From: MFD04580-c1 sp963702995
GTDB taxonomy: Bacteria > Planctomycetota > Phycisphaerae > Tepidisphaerales > Tepidisphaeraceae
Length of the DNA stretch: 64,000 bases
Direction: 5' to 3'
Assembly: GCA_963702995.1 (NCBI GenBank)
Contig: OY969783.1
Location: 6,804,258 to 6,868,257 of the forward strand
Below are positions 18,581 to 29,141 of this stretch, piece after piece. The translations under genes were made by a program, and so were the position numbers. Every line of letters starts with the position of its first letter. Positions within the stretch are counted from its first letter, which is position 1. The notes under the pieces were generated by a model. It saw only the letters and a program-made list of their open reading frames with translations. It was not told where the DNA came from and did not search any database.

Positions 18581-19915
18581 ATGCATCCCGCCGATCCCCA
18601 GTCCGCTCCGCAGAACCCTTCCGCCCGCCCCGCGGGATCTCCTTCGCGCCGTGACTTCATGCGGTATTCGACGGCCGCCGTGGTCGGCGCCGCCGTCGCG
18701 GCGACGAGCTCAATCCCCCGTGCGGTCCATGCCGCCGAGGCCGGGCCACTCAAGGTCGGACTGATCGGCTGCGGCGGGCGCGGCAGCGGGGCGGCCGTCA
18801 ACATCCTCAACGCCGCCAAGATGGTGAAGATGGATGTGCGGATCGTCGCCCTGGCCGACATGTTCCCGGACAAGCTCGAAGCGAGCCTGAAGAACCTCAA
18901 GGCCAGCGACGTCGGCGAGAACGTCACCGTGAAGGATGACCACAAGTTCGTCGGCTGGGACGCCTACAAGGGTCTGATCCAGGCGGTCGATGTGGTGCTG
19001 CTCGCCACGCCGCCGCACTTCCGCCCGATGCACCTCAAGGCGGCCGTCGAAGCCGGCAAGCACGTCTTTTGCGAGAAGCCGGTCGCGGTGGACGTCCCCG
19101 GCGTGCGGTCGGTCATGGAGACCAGCAAGCTCGCCAAGGATCGCGGCATCAGCCTGCTATCGGGGCTCTGCTACCGCTACGACCCGTCCAAAATCGCCAC
19201 GATCGACAAGATTCACAATGGCGGCATTGGCGACGTGATGGTCGTCCAGTCGAACTACCTGACCGGCCCGCTCTGGTCCAACCCCCGCAAGCCGGAGTGG
19301 TCGGACATGGAGTGGCAGCTCCGCAACTGGCTCTACTTCACGTGGCTCAGCGGCGACCACATCGTCGAGCAGCACATCCACAGCCTGGATAAGGCGCTGT
19401 GGGTCATGAAGGACCAGCCGCCGATGAAGGTCACCGCCACCGGCGGCCGCATCCAGCGCACCCAGCCCGAGTTCGGCAATATCTACGACCACTTCGCCAC
19501 CATGTACGAATGGGAGAACGGCGCGAAGGTCCTGTCGCACTGCCGCCAGCTCGCCAACGCCGACGCCGACGTCTCCGACCATATCTACGGCACGGAAGGC
19601 GTCGCCCACCTGATGCAGCACCGCATTGAAGGCAAGAACAACTGGCGCACGCCGGCGTCGAAGGTCAACATGTACGACGCCGAGCACGTCGAGCTGCTCA
19701 AGTCGATCCGCGACAACAAGCCGCTGAACAACGGCGACTACATGACCAAGTCCACCCTCATGGCGATCATGGGCCGCATGTCGGCCTATACCGGCAAGAC
19801 GATCGCCTGGGACGACGTGATGGCTTCAAACATGAGCCTCACGCCGCCAGCCTATCAGTTCGGCCCCCTCGAGGTGGCCCCGGTGGCGATCCCCGGCCAG
19901 ACGAAGATGGCCTGA
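18581..19915 (+). CDS. Tat-exported Gfo/Idh/MocA family oxidoreductase
   Basis: The 444-aa protein has a twin-arginine signal (SPSRRDFMRYSTAAVVGAAV), the nucleotide fold VGLIGCGGRGSGAAVNIL, the lysine motif HVFCEKPVAVDVPGVRS, and the C-terminal domain with NWLYFTWLSGDHIVEQHIHS. It is the same length and architecture as the product of 14217-15551 and is clearly a paralogue, though the two are separated by the divergent FGE-like and apbE genes. A strong terminator follows the stop. The substrate is unknown. Confidence 0.9.
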   Translation: MHPADPQSAPQNPSARPAGSPSRRDFMRYSTAAVVGAAVAATSSIPRAVHAAEAGPLKVGLIGCGGRGSGAAVNILNAAKMVKMDVRIVALADMFPDKLEASLKNLKASDVGENVTVKDDHKFVGWDAYKGLIQAVDVVLLATPPHFRPMHLKAAVEAGKHVFCEKPVAVDVPGVRSVMETSKLAKDRGISLLSGLCYRYDPSKIATIDKIHNGGIGDVMVVQSNYLTGPLWSNPRKPEWSDMEWQLRNWLYFTWLSGDHIVEQHIHSLDKALWVMKDQPPMKVTATGGRIQRTQPEFGNIYDHFATMYEWENGAKVLSHCRQLANADADVSDHIYGTEGVAHLMQHRIEGKNNWRTPASKVNMYDAEHVELLKSIRDNKPLNNGDYMTKSTLMAIMGRMSAYTGKTIAWDDVMASNMSLTPPAYQFGPLEVAPVAIPGQTKMA

Positions 19916-19944
19916 ACCGCGGCGTCAGACGGTATCGAATCGAA

Positions 19945-19972
19945 GAGAGGCGGCCTATCCGGGCCGCCTCTC
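19945..19972 (+). terminator. Rho-independent terminator
   Basis: An 11-bp perfect GC-rich stem (19945-19955 with 19962-19972) has a 6-base loop and is followed by GTTTT. It lies 30 bases after the stop of the Gfo/Idh/MocA gene. Confidence 0.85.
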
Positions 19973-19979
19973 GTTTTGG

Positions 19980-20347
19980 CGCTAGAGCGGCGTCGCGAAA
20001 CCGCTCCTTCACGAAAACTGTCGTACCGCGCCTCCGGACGGGGGCTGTCAACGGGCCGCGCCTGTCAGGAAGCGGTTGGCCCTGCCGGCGCGAGCGCGCG
20101 GCTATCAACCCATCCCGGCGCGGCCGCAGACCGCTTCCTCACGGGCGCGGCTCGCATAGCGCCGCACGGCGCCCCGCGGGCCGCGCCCGTCAGGAAGCGG
20201 TTGGCCCTGCCGGAGCGAGCGCGCGCGGCTATCAACCCACCCCGGCGCGGCCGCAGACCGCTCCGCTCCCGCCCGCGCCGCGGTTGGATGTCCCGCCCCG
20301 GCGACCCCGGACCGCTCCGCCGACCGCGGGGCGCCGAGCGGCGACGC
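19980..20347. repeat. Second array of the CCGCTTCCTCACGGGCGCGG repeat
   Basis: An inverted copy at 20053-20077, a direct copy at 20130-20155 and an inverted copy at 20178-20202 form hairpins. The flanking sequence starting GGCCCTGCCGG (20078 and 20203) is repeated with a period of 125 bp. No gene is present. The insertion sequence at 20348-21770 sits at the right edge of this array. Confidence 0.8.
20332..20347. repeat. Target-site duplication, left copy
   Basis: The 16-bp sequence CGCCGAGCGGCGACGC directly abuts the left end of the insertion sequence and is repeated exactly at 21771-21786. Confidence 0.9.
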
Positions 20348-21770
20348 TGTTGTCAAGAAGTAGAAATGTCACCGCGCAAGCCGAAATAGAAATGTCACCC
20401 TGCCTTCTTCCCACCCGCTGGTAAGCCACGCGCAGGCGCAGCCGGAGCGGGGCTTACCAGCGGACGCCGTCCGACCGCCGACTCACGATTCCACGGATGA
20501 TCCACGCTCGGCTTGTACTTCCGGTTGTTCACCGCCGCCTTCTTCGCTCGCTTCGGGGCCGCAGGCCGACCCGCAAGCTCCGTGAACCCGAGCTTCCGAC
20601 CTCCGTGCTCCACCATCAACCGGCCGTCCGCCAGGTGCTTGATGCGCACCCGGCGGCCCGCAAGCCGCAACCCACCGTGCTCCACGCCGATCTGCAGCCA
20701 ACGGTTCTGCCAACGCACGCACCAGTCATGCCCAACCACTCGCTCCTCATGCACGCACAGCACCTCCTCCAATGCCAGCCCGGAATCCAGCGGCCGGTGC
20801 AGGTCCCGTTCGTCCACCGCCTTCACCGCGTAACGCCCGTTCAAGTCTTTCAGGAACTCCCCCTCCAGCAGCCCGTTCGCCTGGGCCATGTCATTGATCC
20901 CCCGCAGCCGCAGCTCCTTCACGAAACGGTCCTGGAACACCGCATTGCGACGCTCCACACGACCCTTGGCCTGCGGGCTGTGCGCACAGATCAACTCCAC
21001 CCCAAGCTCCTTCATCGCACGCCCAAACTGCGTCGGCTTCTCCGGGTGATCGTCGTCCCGGTAGATCGAATGACGATCCACGTACAATGATCGCGGCAGC
21101 CCCCTACGCTTCATCCAGCGACCCACCACGTCGAACGCCGCCTCCGTCGTCTCCGCCGGGTAAAGCCTCGCGTACGTCTGGTTCGTCGCGTCGTCGATCA
21201 CCACCATCAGCACGCACTTCCCCGCCCCCTTCCTCCCTTCAAACCAGTCGTGGTGGCTCCCGTCCATCTGCAACATCGAACCCAGGCTCGCACGACGCTC
21301 ACGACGCTTACGGTGCTTGCCCCGACGCCGCCGACGCTCCCATAGCCCTCGCTCCTTCAACAACGCCGTCAGCGTGTCCGGGCACAGCACCAACCCCGAC
21401 TCCGCCAACTTCTCACACGCCAGCGTCGGACCGAAGTCCGCGTACTTCTCCTGGTGCGACTTCACCGCTCGCTCACCCACCTCCTCCGCCAATCGCCGGT
21501 TGCTCGCACGCCCTCGCAGACGATGCACCAGCCCGACATCCCCCTCCGCCCGGTACCGCTTCCACACACGCCGCGCCTGCCGCAACGACACCCCCATCAA
21601 CTCCGCCGCCTCCGCAACCGTCAGGTCAGCTCGCTTCAACCGACCCATCGCCTCCAAACGAACCCGTTCCGATACCGACATCCGAAGCTCCATCCGCCAG
21701 GTTTAACCCAGCCTCGATGGGGACACTTCTACTTCGGCTAAGGGGTGACAATTCTACTTCGGTACAACAC
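20348..21770 (-). mobile_element. Complete ISNCY/IS1202-type insertion sequence, 1423 bp
   Basis: Both ends start TGTTGT and form an imperfect inverted repeat of about 50 bp (20348-20400 and 21720-21770). Inside each end the block GAAGTAGAAnTGTCACC, or a close variant, occurs twice in tandem, as expected for paired transposase-binding sites. A single transposase gene fills the element. It is bounded by an exact 16-bp duplication, which indicates recent transposition. From memory, the ISTde1 subgroup of the IS1202 family makes duplications of about this size. Confidence 0.92.
20395..21693 (-). CDS. ISNCY/IS1202-type DDE transposase
   Basis: The 432-aa transposase has an N-terminal helix-turn-helix (LTVAEAAELMGVSLRQARRV), followed by VHRLRGRASNRRL, which is typical of this family. 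The catalytic core of the rve type carries aspartate in SMLQMDGSHHDWFEG, aspartate in SLYVDRHSIYRDD and glutamate in AKGRVERRNAVFQDR, so the DDE triad is intact. The C-terminal part carries the HGGLRLAGRRVRIKHLADG beta domain and a basic tail. The reading frame is uninterrupted, and its stop overlaps the left terminal repeat. MELRMSVSERV is the likely start; MSVSERV four codons on is an alternative. Confidence 0.92.
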   Translation of the reverse strand: MELRMSVSERVRLEAMGRLKRADLTVAEAAELMGVSLRQARRVWKRYRAEGDVGLVHRLRGRASNRRLAEEVGERAVKSHQEKYADFGPTLACEKLAESGLVLCPDTLTALLKERGLWERRRRRGKHRKRRERRASLGSMLQMDGSHHDWFEGRKGAGKCVLMVVIDDATNQTYARLYPAETTEAAFDVVGRWMKRRGLPRSLYVDRHSIYRDDDHPEKPTQFGRAMKELGVELICAHSPQAKGRVERRNAVFQDRFVKELRLRGINDMAQANGLLEGEFLKDLNGRYAVKAVDERDLHRPLDSGLALEEVLCVHEERVVGHDWCVRWQNRWLQIGVEHGGLRLAGRRVRIKHLADGRLMVEHGGRKLGFTELAGRPAAPKRAKKAAVNNRKYKPSVDHPWNRESAVGRRPLVSPAPAAPARGLPAGGKKAG

Positions 21771-21786
21771 GCCGAGCGGCGACGCG
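21771..21786. repeat. Target-site duplication, right copy
   Basis: This is an exact copy of the 16 bp at 20332-20347, immediately outside the right end of the insertion sequence. Confidence 0.9.
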
Positions 21787-21851
21787 TTGAACTTGTCACC
21801 GAATGGACGGAACATGGGGCGTAGTGGCATCGGCTACTGGAGCGAGACCTC

Positions 21852-24800
21852 ATGCGACCCTTGATCAATGCCGCGGTTTTGTTGGCCCTGTGGGCCTGCC
21901 TGACAGGCGCGGTGTCGGCGGCCTCTCAGCCGTCGCCCGGCGCCCATTCGGCGGCGGAGGTCGAATTCTTCGAAACACGCATTCGGCCGGTCCTCGTCGA
22001 GCAGTGCTACAAGTGCCACAACTCCCGTTCAAAGGCGGATGGGGAGCTTGCGGTCGATTCGCGCCAAGGGCTGCTTGCCGGCGGCGAGGGGGGCGCGGTG
22101 ATTGTCCCGGGGAAGCCAGCCGAGAGTCGCCTCCTGCCGATCCTGCGGCACGAGGTCGAAGGCAAAAAGATGCCCAAGAAGTCGGGCAAGCTCGATGCCC
22201 ATGTGATCGCCGACTTCGAGCATTGGATCTCCATCGGCGCGCCCGACCCGCGGGACGAGCCGCCGACGGCGCAGGAACTGGAGCGCTCGACCTCATGGGC
22301 CGCCACACTGGAAACGCGAAAGCAGTGGTGGAGCTTTCGACCCATCGGCAACCCGGCCCCGCCGCAGGTCGATGTAAATCAATGGTCGGATCATGCGGTC
22401 GATCGCTTCATCCTGGCGAAGCTCCATGAGAAAGGCCTGGAGCCCACCGAGGCGGCCGACGCCCGCACGCTCGTCCGCCGGCTCTATTTCACACTGATCG
22501 GCCTTCCTCCCACGCCCGCCGAGCTTGACGAATGGACTGGCCGACTCACGAAGCCCGCCGGCTACGCCGACCTGGTGGACCATCTCCTGGACAGCCCCCG
22601 CTTCGGCGAGCGGTGGGCGCGCCACTGGATGGACTGGGTGCGCTACGCCGAATCCCACGGGTCCGAAGGGGACCCGCCGATCGACAACGCCTGGGCGTAC
22701 CGCGATTACCTGATCCGAGCGTTCAACGCCGACGTACCGTTCGACCAACTCGTCCGCGAGCACGTCGCCGGCGATCTGCTGGAACACCCGCGCATCAACG
22801 CGGCGCTGGGGATCAACGAGTCGATGATCGGCCCGGCGCAGTGGCGGATGGTCTTCCACGGCTTCGCCCCAACAGACGCCCTGGAAGAGAAGGTGCGGTT
22901 CATTGACGACGAGGTTGGGACGTTCTCCAAGGCGTTCCTTGGGCTCACGGTCTCCTGCGCGCTGCCACGATCACAAGTTCGACCCGATCGGCCAGCGGGA
23001 CTATTACGCGCTCTTCGGCGTGCTGGCCTCCTGCCGGCCTGGCCGCAACGTGATTGATACGCCGGAGCGGCTCAATGCGAACCGGGGCGAGCTGGCGGAC
23101 CTCAAGCCACGGATTCGATCGGCGATCGCGGCGGATTGGCTCGCGGCGGCCGCGGGGTCGAAGGCTCGCTTGCCGCAAGGCGACGCGGCGCCCAAGGCAG
23201 CCGAAGGCCCGGGCGGCATTCTGGGCCCTGGGCCCGGACGCGCATGGAAGCGGGCCAGCCGGCTGATTTCGCCCAAGCCTGGCGTCGTGAGGTGGAGGGG
23301 TGGCAGGCCGAGCACGATCGTCGCGACGCCTATGCGCGGCAGGCGAAGTTCCGCTCCTGGCACTTGGGGAGCGATGCCGATTACGCCGCATGGTTCCGTC
23401 AGGGGACGGGCCTCCTCGCCAAGCCCTCCAGGGCGGGCGAGTTCGCTGTCGCCCCCTCCGGCGGGACGGCCCTGACCGGCATCTATCCCGCCGGGGCCTA
23501 CTCCCACACGCTGTCGGCCAAGCACGCGGCGCGACTCTCGTCCGGGTACGTCCGTCTCGGTGGCGATTACGACCTGTACGTCCGTGCCATCGGCGACGGC
23601 GGGGCGACGGTCCGCTACGTCGTGCAGGATTACCCGCGAAACGGTTCCGTTTATCCCGTCGCCAAGCTGACGAACGAGTGGAAATGGCAGCCGCTCCCGA
23701 TGGCGTACTGGAACGGCGACGAAATCCACATCGAGCTCTGCGCGGCGAGGGACGCCCCGGTGCTGGTCGGCCCCGAGGCCCGATCCTGGTTCGGCGTCCG
23801 CGACGTGACGATCGTCCGCAAGGGTGACCCGCCTCCGCCCGAAGCGCACGAGTCGCTCGACCCGCTTTTTGAACGTGCTATTGCCGCTCCACCCCACAAC
23901 CTTGAGGAGTTGTCGAACCTCTATGGATCCGCGATCGCGGCCGCCGTGAAAGCCTGGGGCGATGGGGCCGCCACCGACGCCCAGGCGCTGCTGCTCGATG
24001 CCTGTTTGAATCAGGGCATACTGCCCAACCAACTGGGTCAACTGCCGACAGCGGCGCCGCTGATCGCGACGTACCGCGATCTGGAAGGCCAGATCGTCGT
24101 GCCAACACGCGTGCCGGGGCTGGAGGAAACCAGCGGCCGCAACCAGCGGCTGCTGACGCGGGGGAACCACAAGCAGCCGGCCGACGAGGTGCCACGGGCG
24201 TTCCTCGAGGCCATCGACGGCACGCCGTACGCGGGGCCTTTGAGCGGCCGCCGGCAGCTCGCCGAAGATGTGCTGCGCGACACGAACCCCCTGACCCGCC
24301 GGGTGATTGCCAACCGACTCTGGCACCACCTGTTTGGCCGGGGGCTTGTGGCGACGCCGGACAACTTCGGCCGCCTGGGGCTGGAGCCGACCCATCCCGA
24401 GCTGCTCGACTTTCTCGCCACGCGATTCAAGGCGCACGGCGGCTCGATTAAAGACCAGATCCGCTTCATCGTCACTTCCAAAACGTGGCAGCTCTCGTCG
24501 CGGCCGCCGCCCGAGTCGATACGGCGCGACCCGGATAACCTGTTCCTCTCCCACGCCCCCGTGCGCCGCCTTGAGGCGGAAGCGATCCGCGATTCCCTGC
24601 TGGAGGTCTCCGGCAGCCTGGACGACACCCTATTCGGCGCCCCGGTGGACGGCGGATCGGCTCGACGAAGCATTTATGTCGGCGTGAAGCGGACAGCGCT
24701 TGACCCGTTCCTCCGGTCGTTCGATTTCCCCGAGCCGTTCAGCGCCACCGGCCGCCGTGATGTGACCAACGTCCCCGCCCAGTCGTTGACGCTGATGAAC

Positions 24801-25937
24801 GACGAGCAGGTGGCCTCCCTGGCGGCCGCCTGGGCGACGCGCATCCTCTCGGACCGCGCGCTGGCGGACGACGAAGCCCGCATCCGTGGCATGTTCGTTG
24901 CCGCTCTCTCGCGGCCGCCCGGGCCGGCGGAAGTCGATCGGTTCAAGGCGTACCTCGCGCAGGCTCGGCGCGACGACGCCGTCGCCGCCGCGCGGATCGC
25001 TGAACTTCGCGTCAAGGCGAAAGAGCGGGAAGCAGCGATCGAAGCGATCGTCGCGCCGGTGAGAGCCCGTCTGCTGGCGGCGGTTAACGGCCCATCGGCG
25101 GCTGCGATCCCCAAGGGCCCAAAGCCGATCGCCCGATGGGACTTCAAGACGGACCTGCGCGACACGGTTGGCTCGATGCATGGCGAAGGGTTCCAGGGTG
25201 CTCAGATCGACAACGGTGCGCTGGCGGTCAGGCAGGGGGGCCACGTCATCACCGCGCCGTTGCGCCAGTCGATCCGTGAAAAGACGCTCGAAGCGTGGGT
25301 ACAGCTCGATTCGCTGACCCAGCAGGGGGGCGGGGTGATGACGCTTCAGACGCGCAGCGGCGGGGTGTTCGACGCGATCGTCTTCGGCGAGCGGGAAGCA
25401 GGCCATTGGATTGCCGGCAGCGACTTCTTCCATCGATCCCAGGCGTTGAACGGCCCAGTCGAACGGGATGCCGTCAGCCGCCCCGTTCACATCGCGGCGA
25501 CCTACGCCAGCGACGGGACGATCACCGTGTATCGGGACGGGCAGCTCTACGGCGCGCCCTATCGATCGAGCGGGCCGATCGAGTTCAAGGCGGGCGAGGC
25601 CGTCGTCGGGTTCGGTGTTCGCCACTTGCCTGTGGGTGGGAACAAGTCGCTGACGGGCCGGATTCTCCAGGCGCAGCTTTATGATCGAGCGCTGACGGCC
25701 GAAGAAGTGGCCCGTTCGGCGGCGGCCGCGGGCATGCCGATCACCGAAGCGACGATCGACGCGGCCCTGTCGGATGCCGGTCGCCACCAGGTCGCCACCG
25801 CACGAGCCGCTCTGGCGGGCCTGGGGGCGCAGATCGCCGGCCTCGGCCCCACGGGCGGCCCGCTCGATGAGAAAGGGCTTTGGGCGGATGTTGCGCGGGG
25901 GATCTTCACGTTCAAAGAGTTCATCTACCTTCGATAG
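21852..25937 (+). CDS. PSCyt1-DUF1549-DUF1553 'planctomycete cytochrome' protein with LamG-like domain, frameshifted at about 22960 and 23227
   Basis: The restored protein is about 1360 aa. It has a signal peptide (residues 1-23), a PSCyt1 c-type cytochrome domain with heme motif CYKCH at about 53-57, and DUF1549 (about 180-385). A second heme-like motif SCARCHDHKFDP lies exactly at the first break. DUF1553 occupies about 690-950, and a concanavalin/LamG-like domain about 1030-1180 (IARWDFKTDLRDTVGS, TLEAWVQLDS). At 22957-22962 one CG unit is missing from a CG run; at 23226-23228 one C is missing before TGGGCC. Correcting both gives a continuous frame. DUF1501 follows 29 bp downstream, the usual planctomycete pairing. 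Its role is unproven but periplasmic and probably polysaccharide-related. Confidence 0.85.
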
Positions 25938-25966
25938 TTCGTCGTGCCCGACGAAGAGAGCTTTTT

Positions 25967-27397
25967 GTGATAAGCCGAATCGATCCGATTTCCCGTCGTC
26001 GATTGTTGCGGGCCTGCTCGACCGGCTTCGGCGCGGTGGCGCTGGCGGGGCTGATGGGCCGTTCGGCGGAGGCGTCGGAACAGACTCCGGCGGCCGCGTC
26101 GCCGCCGCATCACCTGCCGCGGGCGAAGCACGTCATCTTCTGCTTTATGTCCGGCGGCGTCTCGCACGTCGATTCGTTCGACCCCAAGCCCCGCTTGGAG
26201 CGCGATCATGGCAAGCCGATGCCGGTGAAAGTTGAGCGGACAATGTTCAACAGCAACGGGAACATCATGGCCAGCCCGTTCCCGTTCTCCCCGGCCGGCC
26301 GCAGCGGCATCCCGGTGAGCAGCATGTTCCCGCACATCGCGACGGTGGTGGACGAGTTGGCGATCATCCGGTCGATGACCTCGTCGGTGAACGAGCACGC
26401 GCAGGCGAACTTCTTCATGCACACGGGCTTCCCGATCATGGGGTACCCCAGCGCCGGCGCGTGGGCGACCTACGGCCTGGGGACGGAGAACCAGGACCTG
26501 CCGGGGTATGTCGTGCTGCGGAGCGGCAACGCCGTCGCGCCACACGGCGGGGTGAGCCTCTTCAGCAACGGCTTTCTTCCCGCGGACCATCAGGGGTCGA
26601 TCCTCAAGGCCGACCAGCCGGAGGCGATCCGCGACATCCGCCCGCGTGAGGGCGGCGACGCGCAGCGCCGTCGGCTCGATTTCGCCCGGCAGTTCGATCA
26701 AACGTTCCTGACCGACACCGCCGACGCGCAGGTCGAGGCGGCCATCCGCAACTACGAAACCGCCTTCCGCATGCAGGCGGCCGTCCCCGAACTCTGCGAC
26801 ATCTCCGGCGAAACCGACGCTACCAAACAGCTTTACGGACTCGATTCCGGCGATCGCGAAAAGGCCGGTTACGCCCGTCAGTGCCTGCTGGCGCGGCGAC
26901 TCATCGAGCGCGGGGTGCGGTTCATCGAGTTAAGCTGCCTGTCCAAGAACATCGGCGCCGGCGGCCCGCCCAACCCATGGGACCAGCACGGCGCGTTGCG
27001 GAAGGGGCACACGGCGATGGCGTTCCAGGTCGATCAGCCGATCGCCGGCCTGATTAAGGACCTCCGCTCGCGCGGGCTGCTGGACGATACGTTGATCGTC
27101 TGGGCGGGCGAGTTCGGCCGCACCCCGTTTTCGCAGGGGAGCGACGGCCGCGACCACAACCCGTACGGCTTCAGCGTCTGGATGGCCGGCGGCGGCGTCC
27201 GCGGCGGCACGGTCTACGGCGCGACCGACGACCTGGGTTACTACGCCGTCGAGAACAAATGCACCGTGTACGACCTCTGGGCGACGGTCCTCCACCTGCT
27301 TGGGATCGATCACGAGCGCCTCACATACCGTTACGGCGGCCGCGATTTTCGCCTGACTGACGTCCATGGCAATGTGCTTCGCGACGTGATCGCCTGA
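25967..27397 (+). CDS. Tat-exported DUF1501 protein
   Basis: The 476-aa product starts with GTG at 25967, after GAAGAGAG. Its twin-arginine signal is ISRRRLLRACSTGFGAVALAGLM. The body is the alkaline-phosphatase-superfamily-like DUF1501 domain: HVIFCFMSGGVSHVDSFDPK, SVNEHAQANFFMHTGFP, VWAGEFGRTPFSQGSDGRDH and a closing FRLTDVHGNVLRDVI. Alternative starts upstream overlap the preceding gene and lack protein-like sequence. Together with the upstream DUF1549/DUF1553 gene it forms the two-gene unit repeated many times in planctomycete genomes. The biochemical function of the pair is not established. Confidence 0.9.
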   Translation: MISRIDPISRRRLLRACSTGFGAVALAGLMGRSAEASEQTPAAASPPHHLPRAKHVIFCFMSGGVSHVDSFDPKPRLERDHGKPMPVKVERTMFNSNGNIMASPFPFSPAGRSGIPVSSMFPHIATVVDELAIIRSMTSSVNEHAQANFFMHTGFPIMGYPSAGAWATYGLGTENQDLPGYVVLRSGNAVAPHGGVSLFSNGFLPADHQGSILKADQPEAIRDIRPREGGDAQRRRLDFARQFDQTFLTDTADAQVEAAIRNYETAFRMQAAVPELCDISGETDATKQLYGLDSGDREKAGYARQCLLARRLIERGVRFIELSCLSKNIGAGGPPNPWDQHGALRKGHTAMAFQVDQPIAGLIKDLRSRGLLDDTLIVWAGEFGRTPFSQGSDGRDHNPYGFSVWMAGGGVRGGTVYGATDDLGYYAVENKCTVYDLWATVLHLLGIDHERLTYRYGGRDFRLTDVHGNVLRDVIA

Positions 27398-27757
27398 TCG
27401 CCGCTTATTTCAAACCGCGCGCGCCCCAACGACCCGCGACCGTGGGGGAGCGGTCCGGACCTTGGGCCGCCGGACGTCCGTTGACGGGCGGGGACCGCTT
27501 TGACCGTGAGCGCCGTTGACCGCTTTCTGACGGGCGCGGCTCGCAAGTACGCTGATCGGCAAGAGGCGCCCCAACGACAGCGGTCCGCAACTTTGGTCGC
27601 CGGGCGTCCGATGGCGGGCAAGGATCACTCTAACGGTGAGCGCGGTGGACCGCTTCCTGACGGGCGCGGCTCGCTGGGGCGCCGATCGACGAGACGCGCC
27701 TTGCCGCAATACGGGGATGTTCGGAACGACACAGATCAACTCGCGGAGGATCATCCA
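27398..27757. repeat. Third array of the CCGCTTCCTGACGGGCGCGG repeat
   Basis: These 360 non-coding bp hold copies at 27519-27544 and 27649-27674, again exactly 130 bp apart, with the sequence between them also repeated (GGGCGTCCGnTGnCGGGC and GTGAGCGCnGT). CGGAGGATCATCCA before 27758 contains the ribosome binding site of kbl. Confidence 0.8.
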
Positions 27758-28948
<1,191 letters not shown>

Positions 28949-28998
28949 AGCAAGTTTCGCGGTCGCGGGCCTACGGCCATCCTCCGCGCCGAGCTTTC

Positions 28999-29103
28999 TT
29001 GCCTCTTCCTTGGCGCTCTCGGCGGCTTGGCGTTCAAATCTCTTCGCACCAGGACGAAGGAAGATTCGATGAACGCCAAGGCGCCAAGAACGCCAGGGTA
29101 GAA
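28999..29103. repeat. Imperfect palindrome of the CTTGGCGTTC family
   Basis: CTTCCTTGGCGCTCTCGGCG and following bases (to about 29040) pair imperfectly with GATGAACGCCAAGGCGCCAA and following bases (29068-29103). It lies between the convergent kbl and PPi-PEPCK-like genes and may help end transcription in both directions. Confidence 0.6.
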
Positions 29104-29141
29104 AGCGACAAGAAAGGCGCAATCCTTCGCTCCGGCGGCCG

